A stretch of DNA of 64,000 nt from Diprion similis (lineage: Eukaryota; Arthropoda; Insecta; Hymenoptera; Diprionidae): positions 10,712,501-10,776,500 of the forward strand of contig NC_060107.1 of NCBI RefSeq assembly GCF_021155765.1, written 5' to 3'. A program made the position numbers and the translations under genes. Every line of letters begins with the position of its first letter. The first letter of the stretch is position 1. A model generated the notes under the pieces. It was not told the DNA's origin. It was given only the letters and a program-made list of their open reading frames with translations, and ran no database searches. Shown here piece by piece: positions 1 through 13,051 of the stretch.

Positions 1-1156
1 TTTTTAGGGATTTATTGTCGTCGAAAAATCAGAGATTGCACATTGTAGGACGGTCTAGCCTTGTATTATATGATCAGATACTGAAGAGTCAATTCTGAAG
101 CGGAAGTAAGGACTATAAATAGTGGATGTGATATAAAATTGAGTGAGTTCAACAACTTCATTATGTGAAACTTATTTTTCAATTTAATAAATCAGTCTTT
201 GGTTTCACATGAAATATCAGCGGCGTAAATACTATAGTTAATTTATTTACTCAATGTATAGCAAACTCTGTTTAAGAGTTTAAGTTCGTCGCTGAGAAGG
301 AGTAGAATTCTCAAAAATACTCACTTTAACAATTCTTGCATTTATCTGTGGTATTATCCAACTGGCGTTTGATTTTCAACGTCAATACTGATAGACTCTT
401 AGATAGTGTCTGCTGTATCAATGAGGGAAGTATTAGTACGAAATTAGTGAAATATTCTTACTTCAATAAATATAAATACGACCTGAGATAAAAAAGAATA
501 TGCCAATTGATTATATGTCAAGTGTGTCCTTTCACTTTTATAATAATGGAAAATTACAATTTTTGTACTATAGTTTTACATATGGAGCGATCATATGAAG
601 CGAAAGTATCAAACGATCATGAGCATCATGTGTTAAATATAGGGTATGACATTTCCCGTGTAGAGAGATGAAAATACTTCAGTCATATTCAATCTGAATA
701 AAGGCAATGCTTGTGCATATAAATACTCATATTTAACATGATATGCATAAATTAATATAACACACAATATATCTTTGCATAATTGACTTATCTACTATAA
801 ATAGTATCAGTCACAAGTAATAAAGTTCTCACGAACTAGATCAATTATTGTCTGACTTTCTATACTTCTTTTATTTATTGTTGTGTCTTACGGGAATGTC
901 AATTCCCATTTCATTATTCAAAAAATTTTCGAGTATAGGTGTGTGTATATATATATATATTTTTTTTTACCAAGATAAAGGTATGTTGAGCATTACCACC
1001 CTAGAGGAAACATATTATTTTACGAAAGTCTTGTTCAATTGATAAGTAATGCGTAACGCTACAGATATTTATATAACTGTGCTCATATACTGCGATTATT
1101 TTTGGAAATAACTAGCACAACAGTTATATCCATTTTTATTTCAGTGCTTTCACAGT
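1..1156. other. Left-edge intergenic DNA, no gene seen
   Basis: This is AT-rich DNA with stops in all frames. A TA/T run near 946-968 makes a short spurious ORF. A TTTATT at 1135-1140 reads as AATAAA on the minus strand, 17 bases past the stop of the zinc-finger gene, and is the likeliest poly(A) signal for it. Nothing else is supportable. Confidence 0.6.
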
Positions 1157-4100
1157 TTAGATTTGATTTCCACTAGAAACGCCCATATTTGTAATTACAT
1201 TCCGATTGCAGCCCATATCGATCAACATTTTGTGATTTTCAGAAACTATGGCCAACGGATTTGAGCCAACTTGAAAATTACTTTGTGATTGAGGTAGCTT
1301 CGGGTCATTATCGATACTTGGCAATTTTGTATAGTTCACCTGCTGCCATGCTTGGTCGAGTATTCTATCATCATAAACATCTACTTTAATCGTGTTCTCC
1401 ATTTCACTCTCAATTTGTGATGTAAAAAATTTTGACGTCGCTGTTCCAATGTCATTTTCGTCCCCTACCCACTTTCTATTACTAGTACTATCAGTTACTT
1501 CATGGTGATGATGACGCAAGTGATCGTCCAGTGCCTGCTTCTTATCAAATAATATCGCACACTGTTTGCACCTGTAAATTAGAACATTTATAAATCTGAA
1601 ACTACGCATTTTTGCTGAGAAAATCAATTGCAAAAATTTTTCTGCTGTCGATAGTTGAACCACTGCATGCAAAAACAACTCAGCTTGAGCTAAGTTTTGG
1701 AGAATGAAGTAGTAAAAATTATGATCTTATGGGCGTTTTTGTGATAAAAACTGGTTTTGATTTTTTCATTAAAACACCTGTACATTACTTAAGAAATACT
1801 TTATACATATTTCACTGTCCAAAACTTGACTCGAGTTAAGTTTTTGTTGCATACAGGGGCTCAATTATTATACACTATTTATTGCATGACTGTATAACTC
1901 CGTTCTGTTCGCTTTCATTTTCTGTTTGAAAATTGAATTACAATCATTCTATGAATAAGCTGAATGTAGAAATGCGGAACAGGAAAATTTATACAGAAAT
2001 AATCTGAGATTAAACGATACCTACTTGTACTGCATTTTATTTGTTTCTTTAGCCAGTATCTCAGCTGGGTCATGTATCTTCTGATGCGCGAACAAATTAT
2101 ATCGTTCGGCGAACCGTTTTCCACATAGAGTACAACTGAACGGTTTTTCACCTGTGTGTACTCGCATGTGACGCTTCAAGTGAGAAGTCGACAGTAAAGA
2201 CATATCGCATACCTAAAAAGAATTATCACTGTGAATTGTAATTTTATGGATGTATGTTGGAATGAATTCACTTGATGTGAACGGAATTCTTATTGATCAA
2301 GTGGTTATTCTACCTGACGTTACAAACTTCTAGTTCGGATGTGTTTTGAACTAAGAAAATATCATTAAATAAGATTTTTTTGTTCAAATCTAACTCCAAG
2401 AATAATACACTGATCAAATCCAAAGTCTAATAAGTTCCAAGTGAAGAAGAGCTGTGTCAATTGAGACTCAAGTGATCAAAATCCGTTGATCCATTTTTGT
2501 GATATAATTGAACAAGAAATTAATCATACATATAAATCTAGCGACCATCAGTAAATTGTCAGAGGCGATTGTATAGACCTTAAAATGTTAAGAGTCAGTA
2601 AAATGTCGACTTTTAGTATGATTACAATAAATTTCCTTGTTTCCTTTACTCCCTGAAACGGAAAAAGTAAAAGCTGAAAGCGTCCAAAGTAAATTAATTA
2701 CATACGTGACATTGGTAGGATTTTTTCCCAGTGTGCGAAAGTGCATGCATGTTGTACGAAGTATGGTGGACAAAGCGTTTTCCACATAGTTCGCATTGGT
2801 AAGGCGTCTCCCCCGTATGCATCGGTAAGTGTCTCATCAAAGCTCCCTTTTGGGTGAAACATTTGTTGCAAAAACTGCATTGGAATGGATTAATGCCGTT
2901 GTGCATACCGACGTGGATCTCCAATGCGTGCTTGTGCTTGTAAGCCTGACCACATTTTTCACACATGTAGGGTCTCAGACTCGAATGTGATTTCATGTGG
3001 GTTTTCAACTCGGCTGACGTTCTCCACTTCTTTCCGCAAGTTGGGCAAGGATATTTTAATGGCTTTAAGCTATACTTTGATATTCTATGAGATTTGTACG
3101 TTATCTCTTGCGAATTAGGTGCAAGCTCTTTAGGCACATCCAGCATTTCCACAGAGTTGTTCTCTGCAATTTTCATAGTAGTCAGTCACGATTATATTGT
3201 AGAAATTGATAAGAATGCATTATTTTCGTACAAAATCTGCTCTCGGATCAATTTTGATCTGTGAAAAAAATAGATCTAAGAAAAGTATGTCAAGAACCTA
3301 GACAAATTTTTTTCATGCAATTAATAAAAAATGTAAATAAGTTCATCAAAGTAGAAACAAGTAGTAACAAGTTTTGGGTAGTAGATCAAATTCTCGACTT
3401 GATCCTTTATCGTGCTTCATTTTAGAGAAAATAGTGTAAAAAATTATTAATTTTATTTTTTATCGATGTATTACATACTTGAGATTGCATCTTCGTGTTC
3501 GTAAATTTTTTCTGTATTGCGCACAACTTCTTTCCATTGGAAATCATCTTGTTCGTCATTATCCGACATGCCGAGCAGTTCTTCGGGAAATATTCCATGG
3601 TCGTCATTATTTGACTCTAAAAGCTCATTTATAGTGTCTATGGCGTCTTTATTCCTTGGATGTTCTTTAACTACATGAATATTAGCTTTGGATAGGCTTG
3701 AAAATACTTCGTTACAAATTTTGCACTTATAAGGTTTCGACCCTCTGTGTTTCAATGAGTGCAAACGAAGATCGTTCGCATATTTAAACAATCTGCCGCA
3801 TACTTTGCACCGATGAGTATACAGTGCCATTTTTTCTTGTCTATTTAGATTGAATGTTATATCATTTCTGGATAAACAATTGACATTTTCTTCGCTTCGT
3901 CTCATCGTTTCACCTGCTTTTTCGCCATTCAGAATGTCGTCAAAACTATTGACATGTCTCACATCATTAGCCTCTTCGACTTTGACTTGACCTTTACGTT
4001 TTCCCTTTACATTTTGTTCGCTCCCTACATTTATATTTATACTTTTAGTAGCACAGATCTTTGTTCCACATGGACTAAATTTTTTATCAAGATCCAAAGC

Positions 4101-4595
4101 TTTTCCAATATGAATCGCCGATTCTTTACAACCGTTCGCTAATTCTTCATGGATAATCGAGCATTTATCGTTATTCGATTTTTCCAATTCAGATAAATTT
4201 TTCAGCTCGCTCGGACTGCTTGTTGTTTTGAATCTGTTCGCCTGACTCAAGTTCCCAGCCAAACATTTATCACCGATTTCGAAAAGATTCGCAACATTGC
4301 TTCTAATAGTCTTACCGTCACTCTGCTTGCTACTTGACTCGTATACTTTCAATATCTCAGTTCTAATGTTCACTACTGTCCATTGCGCTTGTTCCAATAT
4401 TTGGAACATGCTGTAACATTGGGAGCATACATGGGAACTACGTAAATCAGATTCTATGCAATTTAATACTTGGAGAATAAAACTGCCAAGTTGCATTCCG
4501 TTCCTAGGTAACGATGTGTAAAAAATGTTTACACAGGTCGTCAACTCCAATTTTACTGTGCATAAAAGACACAGAAGCTCCGATGTGGTCTCCAT
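1157..4595 (-). CDS. ZAD-domain C2H2 zinc-finger protein
   Basis: Probable DNA-binding transcription factor in the nucleus. The minus-strand exons are 4595-3479, 3163-2706, 2212-2025 and 1571-1157; phases close and give about 725 residues. The N-terminus has a ZAD-type cysteine pattern (CLLC near residue 9 and CSQC near residue 57), a zinc-dependent dimerisation module typical of insects. An acidic, low-complexity linker of roughly 200 residues follows. Nine C2H2 fingers are readable: two at the end of exon 1, four in exon 2 (the start of a fifth, CHVC, is split across the intron), two completed in exon 3, and a last one with a HHHH tail in exon 4. Several linkers match the TGEKP or TGETP type. 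The start is the first ATG of the ZAD. Insect ZAD proteins evolve fast, so the orthologue and target sites are not identified. It lies head to head with DZIP1. Confidence 0.92.
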
Positions 4596-5296
4596 GTCTT
4601 TTTTAGATTGATCTATAAGCCGTTTTTGACATGATAGTTTTGTTTTTCTTCAGGTAAATACGTCGGCGTTAATTGCGCAATAATAAGACAAGTTATCACG
4701 TGACATTTTTTTTATAATGTTTGTATTTTCAATTTCGAGTACAACTGAGCAAATTTATTTTAAAATACAGTTTCCGAACCTCCCGAACCGTTGAGTAAGA
4801 CGAGATTTACAATACAATACTTTGATATTACAAAACATATTTTTTCAACTCGTTAATTGATCCTCAATGTGTTGTTAATACGAATCGACACGATTGTCGT
4901 AATTAATTAGTTTGGAATATAAAATATACAAAATACATGAAACCACGTATACAAACGTCACTATGGTTAAAATTATTCATGACGGCCATTTTAAAACATA
5001 TTTGTACGACCATCGTGTTACACAATTGTTGATAGTGCTGTATCGGTTTTCTATCTCTCTTGTCCACAGATTGTTGGTAAGCTCTGTCTCACTTCTGGAG
5101 CACTTTCAGCACTCAGAAGTTGGCAACTCACTGGTAATTAATTTTTAACGTGGACACGCGATCCTCTGAAATAAGCTGCCAGTGCTGCAAACTCCCTAGA
5201 AACCGTCTGAAAATTCCCTAGGATTGATTGATAAATGTAACAGAGATAAACATCTCAAATATAACCTAAGAGTTTGGCGTTTCGGGGCGAATACCG
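4596..5296. promoter_or_regulatory. Shared 5' region between ZAD gene and DZIP1
   Basis: These 701 bases separate the two divergent start codons, so they must hold both 5' UTRs and promoters or one bidirectional promoter. No TATA box or CpG-rich core stands out. I looked for an RFX X-box, expected for a ciliary gene such as DZIP1, and found no convincing match. Confidence 0.45.
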
Positions 5297-8200
5297 ATGG
5301 CATTTTCATTTAGAGCTGGTACGAATTGGTGCCATGATTTTCCAAAACTTGCTAAAGAATCTGGCTTTTGCTTCAATGTCCATAGAACCCGGGTGAGGGT
5401 CGACTGGAATCGTATAAGTAAGTCTGTAGAAGTAGGTCTAATTGTGGATAAGTCCTGATGTTTTTCTATGTTGAAGACAGGCTTCTTAGAAAGCAATAAA
5501 CAATTTGGATATTATTGATTTCCCGTGCACAAATTTAGTATATCCTCACTTAATACATGAAACAAAATTGTTTGTATGTTTAAAGGCTCCATTGACATAG
5601 ATCGGGTGATCAGAGAAAGAGATTTTTTGACAGTAGATGACAACGTCAACAATGTAGTGGATTATTCTCTTGAAACTGAATATGATGTGAAAATCTTGGA
5701 CCCAAATTTTGTCAAGCTATTTCGACTTGCTCAATTATCGGTTGAATATTTGTTATATTGTAAACAATATTTAGATCACAGCGTTATTATATTAAAAGAT
5801 GAACTACGACTGAAAATTGAGGACAATGCAATGCTTAAAGAAGAAATTAATGTATTGCAAGAAACGATAAAGAGCTTGAATGAAAAGATAAGGGAAAGAA
5901 ATAGAATCATAGAATCAAAACTTGGAGATTCTAATGGCGAACTTTTTAAGGTATACATGTCATATATTATTGTTTCATATATTCGGTAGAAAAATTTTTC
6001 CAAATATTTTTCTAACAATACACTTTATAAAAGATGTTTCAATTAATTTTAGAAGCTAAGTAGCTCAGGATATTGGTTTCACATTTCAAAAATTTCTTGC
6101 ATTTTCAGTGTCCACATTGCATCAAAACTTTCATAGCTCCAACGTTTGTGAGTGCTCATATCGCCAGACGCCATGCTCATTTGTCTGATCCATACATGAT
6201 GCCTCCTTCTCTACCTGTACACGAGCAATACCGAGTTGAAGCAGAAAAATTACACGACGAAATAAAAACTTTAAAAGAAAGGCTCAATCGAACGGAAAGA
6301 GTGATAAGAAATGAATCAGAGAAAAATTTTGATTATAGTAGAACAGACAATGGTCATCGAACTTCGGATGCTTATGAAAAAGGGGAATACACTAACGACC
6401 AACAACGTGAAGAGAGAATAAGAGAACAACAAAGAAAGTATCAAGACGAGATAGCCAGTTTAAAGACCATGTTGTTCTCTGAAGTTAGAGTGAGTTGGTA
6501 AAATTAAAGGAGAATACTACTACCCATTAATATCTTATTTCTGCATTCAAGGCCGTATACATACCTTGGCAAAAAAAGCATAAACACCTCATTGTTCATC
6601 AGAAAGTTTTGAAATTTTCATGCGAGCATTATACAGTAACATAATTTCCGTGAAAACAACCAATATTTGAACTATTCCATTTTCAAATATAGAATAAAAA
6701 CTTTTTCTAACTAAATTTGTATGTGTTTTGTGAGATCAACATTTATTTTGCTTTCAGGAACATACTGACCAAATTATAGTTGAAAATACAATTCAGTTGC
6801 ACCATAATTGCATGATTTTAAAATATTCATACCAAGCTACAAAAGGTTCTGATGAATAATATTATCTATGTTTGCAAGATTCCTAAACTTTGTGCAATTT
6901 TACTTTGGAACATATGTTATTTGTTGTAAAAAAATTCAACGAATTAAACTTTTTTTGTGGCATACCAGCCCGTATGAAAAAAAAAAAAAAAAAAAAACTG
7001 TTATATTGTGCATCAGAAAAACAAAGTCGGTCCTTTTGCACCGAGCATAAGCTGGAAAAATGAGTCGTTAAGTCATCTTCTGAAGATGAATATTGCACTT
7101 CATACTGCACACGATACTTCATGTGATAAAAGTATGGTACACAAGTTTCTCTTTGTACTTTGATACTCTTTTTTGTATTGTTGGAATATTGGTTACTTTA
7201 TGTAGAGACTACAGGCAAAAAACAAAACTATGCTTTCCTTACATAAAAATAATTTTTTGAGGTGAATATTGTTGCTTGATGTATTTTAAGTCGACTACTT
7301 CACAGACTGGAAGTTTCATAAATCAAACCTTGTTGTACGTTTCTGTCTTTCAGAATTTAAAGCAAAAGGATGTAAGTGTGAGCCCTATTTACCAAGTTGA
7401 GCGTGATACGAAAATTCTTAATCTGGAGGAATTGATAAAGAAACAAGAAAAAGAGATTCACATGTTGAGAGACCAGCTACGTGAGCAAGTGAGTAAGATA
7501 GAGTGATTTTCAATTTTTCGGCATCATTCATTCTATCATTTTATTCGTAATTGTAGATAACACCAAATTTGAAGAATGTACAAGAGAAATTACATGTTCA
7601 AGAGCAGCATGAAAAAGTTATAAACGAACGTCTAGAAAAACAAACAAATGTCGATACTGATTTATCAGTCCAGTTGAAAATAAGTCAAGAAACATCAATG
7701 CAAATGAAGGAGCTTTATGAATCGAAAATTAACGAATTAGAAATCCATTCAAAGGCTCAAAATCAAATGCTAGAAGCTCAGGGTATGCAGATTGCACAGT
7801 TGGCACATGAACTCTGGAAATCTAGGGAACCAAGTCCATCAAAAACCAAAGAAAAAAAAATTAATTTGCAGAGTAAATCGTCTAGTCAAAACATAGTTGA
7901 GAAAATGCAAAATATTAGAGAGAAAGAAAATGATCGTAAGACCAACGTAAAAAATGACAAACATTGCGAAACAGTTTGTGACAATGTAGGGAGCATGTCT
8001 ATTGATGAATCACCAAAGATTTTAACCACTCCAATAAGGAATAGAAAACCTTCTTTTCAAAATGAAGATAGCAATGAGCTATTGACAGGAAAAGGAGACT
8101 ATTTTGAGACTGGTAGAGATTATGAAAGTGCTAGGACTGCAATGAATTTGAGAAATTCGGATGCTAAAAAAGCAAAACGATATTTGGTGGAGAATTTGAA

Positions 8201-10701
8201 TCTTGAGTCTTTGCAGTCCAGTCGGAGCGGAAAGGTGATCCAGCAAAGTGCTCGGAGAAATAATAAACATCAAGGCAATGTGAACATTCGTAATTTGGAT
8301 GGTGTTAGAGCCGTTTTTGACAGTAAAACCTTGCATTTGTGTTCAAATGCTGGTTCTCGAAGTATGAAAAGTGAACAGTCCTTGGATTTGCCAAAAACTA
8401 AAGCTTATGCACCACAAAAAACTGTGCAAGAGTCTGAGGATAGTGAAAAGTATAGTGAAACCGAATCTGAATCTAGTATTTCAAAATCTGAAACCCAATC
8501 TGTGTCTGAAGATGAAGTCGAAGATAAAGATGAAGAAGACGAGAGAAAATTAAATTCACACTACATTGAAGATTTTAATTCCCAAACGGATTCCAAGGAA
8601 TGGATCCTTGAAAATTCTGAATTATTGCAGGAGTTGAAAGAGCATTTGAGAGATGTTTTTGATGGCAAACTGAAAGATTTGGGGATTGATCCGGAATGGA
8701 ATGGCATACCAAAGGCAACATTCAAACAAAAAATGGAAACCGTTATTCATCATCGGAATATAAATGCAAAGGTAACAACTTAAATTTATAGATAATGTGT
8801 CGATTATCACGCTTACTTGTCTTTTTTATATATTATACATTACTGAAACTGTAGTTTATTTTCAATCAGACAGTTATAATCTTTTTTTTTTCCAGAAAAT
8901 AAATGACTATAATTACATTCGTCAAAAAATACTTGAAGAAATTTCGCAAACATTGAACAAGAAAAGAGCAGAACCAGCCCACCCAAGAAAAATGTCTTCC
9001 TTAGACAGAATAATGAGCAAGTTTAAAATTAAAACCGCAAATGCACTGAAGCAGCGAACAAATTTTGGTTCGTAAAATTTTTATGCTTATACCGTGCCTT
9101 TTATACTTCTTGTTTTGGTACCTAGTTACATATTTTATTATCAAAGAAAGACTTTATGCCAAATATTAGGATTCTTCTAGAGTTTCACATTCACATTTTG
9201 ATACGATCCATGTGAAAAAAATCGGTCAGGTTTGACATACATAATTTTTCAAACTTGTGTGTCGATAATCTGTGAGAAAAATTGATGATTTGATTGACGA
9301 TTTTGATGATATCGTATATAGAGAAGTAAAAATAAATACAAAAGAATTACCATTGCATTACAGAATTTCGAACACCTATTGTGAAATACCCACTGACTAG
9401 TTCACATTCCAAAGCTTCTAAGCCCATGTCAAATTTAGAGGTACTTCCAAAAAAAATGAACGAGACTGACATTCATGAATTGAGAGGTGACAAAAATTCT
9501 ACCATATCAAGGTATGGAAAAGAACCGAAACCTCGACCCAGGAGCAGATCAACTCTAGTCAGAAATACCAAACACTCGTATTCACAAATGAAACATAATG
9601 CCGGAATAGTAGATCATAATAAATTCGTAGAAGAATTAGTAGATTCTTCCAGTCTGGAAGAACAAATACAGTCACACAACCGCATTGAATATCTGTCCGA
9701 AAGTGAAAGTACACCAAAAGCCAAAAAATTCCCATTCAAGATTGAAAGTAAAAAGTCTACACTTATGCCAAAAACGTCTGTTGAAAGTCTTATTGAACAA
9801 TCTTTTTCATCTGTTAACGAAGATTCAAATAACGAACTTAGTGATTACAAGGTAGTGCGCAGCCTACCAGGTTCTCCAAAGAATAATAAAAGTGTTTTGA
9901 AATCGACTACTGGATCTGTTGGCAGTTTGATAAAAAAGAAAGTTCTCTTCGATTTAGACCAAAGTGTAGGTAATAGTGGTAAAAGTTCAAATCAGGTTGC
10001 AGGGGATAATCTGTCTGTAAAGAAAACTTTATCAGAGTGCAGTTTTGAGACCAAAGAAGTGAATGACGATGACTGGAATATTTCAAAGTGAGTAGAATTG
10101 AGTGGCGATTAATCAGATAAAAAAATCAGAAGAACGATTATGCAAAATTTATATTAATTGATTAATCGCACAGTCTTGGTAAAAAAATATGCTCGAAAAC
10201 TTATTGCTCATCAAATACCTCATTGCCGATTTGTTTCACTAATGACTGATGGTTTTTAGTATGTCAGACGATGATGTAAGTCCACAAAAAGCAAAGTCTC
10301 CAAGCATGGATAGTATAATTTTAAAAACATCGCAGAGTAGTGAAATTGCAAGAATTTCGAAAAAAATACAAGACCAGGTGAATTAATTTTCAAATTATGA
10401 GGTTTGAAACTCCACTTGATTTATCTACTTCGTTTTCTGATATAAATGCCTGCTTAATTTTCAGCTGAATATTTCCCGCCAGAAACCAGTTGGTGCAGTA
10501 GAAGCAATGTTTCTGGTGAAGCCTAGTGCGAACGGAATTGAGGTTGATTCAGAATACAGAGAATCTACAAATATGGCAAGTTCTAGCCTCGATAATCAGC
10601 CGAAAGAAATCAACAAGCATTTAAAATCCACCTCAAGGGTATCAATGGATCATGAATCTGATATAGAAACCGACATCGAAGAATTGCTTAAAACTGATTG
10701 A
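5297..10701 (+). CDS. DZIP1: DZIP1 (zinc finger protein Dzip1/Iguana)
   Basis: Homologue of DZIP1, which acts at the basal body and ciliary transition zone in ciliogenesis and, in vertebrates, Hedgehog signalling. Nine exons: 5297-5417, 5586-5950, 6109-6489, 7354-7488, 7557-8771, 8896-9067, 9364-10087, 10260-10377 and 10465-10701; about 1155 residues with all phases closing. The N-terminus shows the family signature: an FSFRAG start, VDWNRI, then SSIDIDRVIRE across the first intron and LRLAQL-type FRLAQLSVEYLLYC. A coiled coil and one C2H2 finger (CPHC...HIARRH) follow, then long coiled coil. Near the end of exon 5 is the conserved LKEHLRDVF...LGIDPEW stretch. The C-terminal third is Ser/Lys-rich and low in complexity. 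The small first exon is easily missed: it was found by its match to the family N-terminus, and its donor phase fits exon 2. Confidence 0.93.
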
Positions 10702-10862
10702 AACTTATGCAGCCAAAACTTCTTGTATACTAATAGTACTTACGGTTGAATTTGTGTAAATGATTATCAAGCTTATATATTGTATGTAGCTCAGCTATGT
10801 AATCTACAACTATGTTCCAATGTTTCTGCTAATTTTTATTTATTTTAGTCATAAGTTGTTCA

Positions 10863-10868
10863 AATAAA
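10863..10868 (+). terminator. Likely DZIP1 poly(A) signal
   Basis: AATAAA lies about 160 bases after the DZIP1 stop, in AT-rich DNA. Position and orientation fit 3' end formation of that gene. Confidence 0.5.
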
Positions 10869-13051
10869 TTGAATATTTTTAAGAAACATCTCCTAGTGGT
10901 TGAAAGGTACAATTTGTTCAATATTTTTTTTATAATTTCACACGTAAGATGGTGACAAAAGTACTAGAATGTAATAATCTTTCGTAATTGTATTGTCAGA
11001 ATTTCAAAAATAGATGTATTGTCAGGCCATGTTAAGAAGCAAAAGTATGCTAAGAAAATTCAGCCCGACAAAATTTTTCTTTTAGTTATCCTGATTTACA
11101 TCAACAAGTCCTTACTTACTTGTGAAATGAGCTGAAGGACCCCTTTTTGCTTTCCTGATCGAGTTTGAGCACTCAACACATTCACATCGGATATTTGAGC
11201 ATTTTTTTTTACTATCTCAAATTGGTTTTTTTTTTTTTTTTTTTTATTGATTGATCGTGATTGAAGAGCGAAATAAAGAAAAGAAAGGCAAAAAATTTCA
11301 AGAATCCGGTGTGGCATACGAAAATGTTTCAGCATAGTACAATAACTCCCGCTTTTAATTTTTTTAAAGTTTTTTTTCTGAGGAAGCTTGAAAACAATAA
11401 GAAGGAAAAATCTCCCCACTTCGAGTCTAGGCTTAAAAATTTGGATATCTGATGTCCGATTTTTCAGAATTTTTTCAGATTTTTAAATTGTGTCAATCAA
11501 TAAAATCATTTAAAAAAATTGTAGAAAATTCAAACCGCGTCGGAAAAATCTTTAAAAAAATGAGTGAGAACATCGTGTAAAAAATCGCGGTCCACATCCG
11601 AGATGTCAAGGGTAGGACGTTGGTCGAAATGGGACGGCCTGCCCCATATGAATCAAGAAACCATAAATATGAACCAAGAAACTATAAGCGTGATTCTCCA
11701 TCATTCCAAACCGGGAATTACAGCGGAACAGTGAAACACTGAACGAGTGATGGCCATGAGCAAAACTTTTCCGTTCGGTCCTTCTGTTTCTAGTTTCCCT
11801 GTTCGACTGGTTCTCCTAGGCATAATGGGGAACCCCACTGCGAACTCTTGAAACTTGGTGGCAGCACCATCGTTGGTTCAAAATTCAAATTCAAGCATAC
11901 AATATTACGTTATAATTCATTTTCCTTTACAAAAGGTCCTTTGACTTCACTTTGAGAAAAGCAACATGGCAAATTAACCTGTTTAAATTCACCAATCATC
12001 CAAACACAATGCTCTTTCGTTTTGGAAGACCAGAATTTCGTGGCAAAGTAGACCAACGATTGTGTGCCTTGCATTCAGCTTGACAACTGTGGTCCCCCAT
12101 TGAGGGGGAATCAAAACGTGGCAGAGATGATAAGGGAAGGGGAACCCCCTGTTCGCCAAACACCACTATGATGTGGCCCCATACAGTCCATGATGCATTA
12201 TCCTGTATCTAAGCCCACAGGTTAGGATTGTTACTTGATCCGCTCTGCCGAATGCTGAATCGTCAAATTTTGTTTGTAATATTGCTACAGTCAGTCGACG
12301 AGTGTACACAGTAAAGAAATAACTCAACTTTGACTTCAATCAGTTGAAGGTAACTTTTGTTCAGATTGGAATGGATTTTTTTATAGCAGCTGTATGTGCA
12401 GTAGATTATTATGCAATGGCAGATAAAAACCCTGATCCATATTGCGGTTTCGTATAACTTATAATTAGCGAGACAATAAACAGATTACATGGGCTGCCAT
12501 TGTCACAAGTAGTTATTTTTAAATTATTGGAAACATATATTTTTTTCCAAATTTTGATAGTTTACTTTTGAAAAATTTTTCAATCATGGAAATATTTGTG
12601 GAAAATTTATTTAAAATATTTTTCAAGATCCGTATTTGAAAACGTTATTAATATTAATACACAGCATAATCATTTCGAAAAAAGAATTAGAGAATACCGG
12701 GACGCCAAAATAAAACTTCAACTATAAAGAAGATGATCCTGCAGAATTTAATATTTTTTAAGTCAACTGAGAAATTTGAAATAAACCAACAAATATATAC
12801 ATGTAATTTTTCGAATCCTCTAAGTCTGAGGTCACCCAGAATTTTCTTTCATATTACAACTTACCAATGACGAATCTTTTCTGAAAGCTAATAATTGGTA
12901 TTTGCTTTCTCTAAATATGACAAAAAATAGTGAATAATATTGATCATTTAGTTACAAGAAATGGCTACAATTTAAAATCACTGTACTGAGTATAATAATT
13001 TTCACGGTCTTTTACAGACTTTCATGCCAAAGACGTAAGAGTTGGAAAAAT
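10869..13051. other. Intergenic DNA with repeat debris
   Basis: No coding region is supportable. A T run at about 11227-11247 flanks a short frame that is not a gene. Near 11648-11690 two diverged copies of a unit of about 20 bases (ATGAAYCAAGAAAC) lie in tandem. The segment 11600-12300 is less AT-rich than its surroundings and has small hairpins such as CCCCCATTGAGGGGG near 12093; it may be an old transposon fragment or the 5' part of the Gag-like gene's transcript. No LTR pair could be recognised around the Gag-like gene. Confidence 0.4.

Noticed and set aside
848-1042. Short hydrophobic plus-strand ORF
   Set aside because: It spans a TA/T low-complexity run, has no family match or splice context, and looks like chance in AT-rich DNA.
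4596-5296. RFX X-box for DZIP1
   Set aside because: Words such as GTTGGCAAC near 5119 contain a half-site but not the two-armed consensus.
5266-5496. Minus-strand ORF of 76 codons
   Set aside because: It is the antisense of DZIP1 exon 1, whose plus frame matches the family N-terminus.
11096-11452. Overlapping ORFs on both strands
   Set aside because: They contain translated poly-T/poly-A (runs of Lys or Phe) and have no splice partners.
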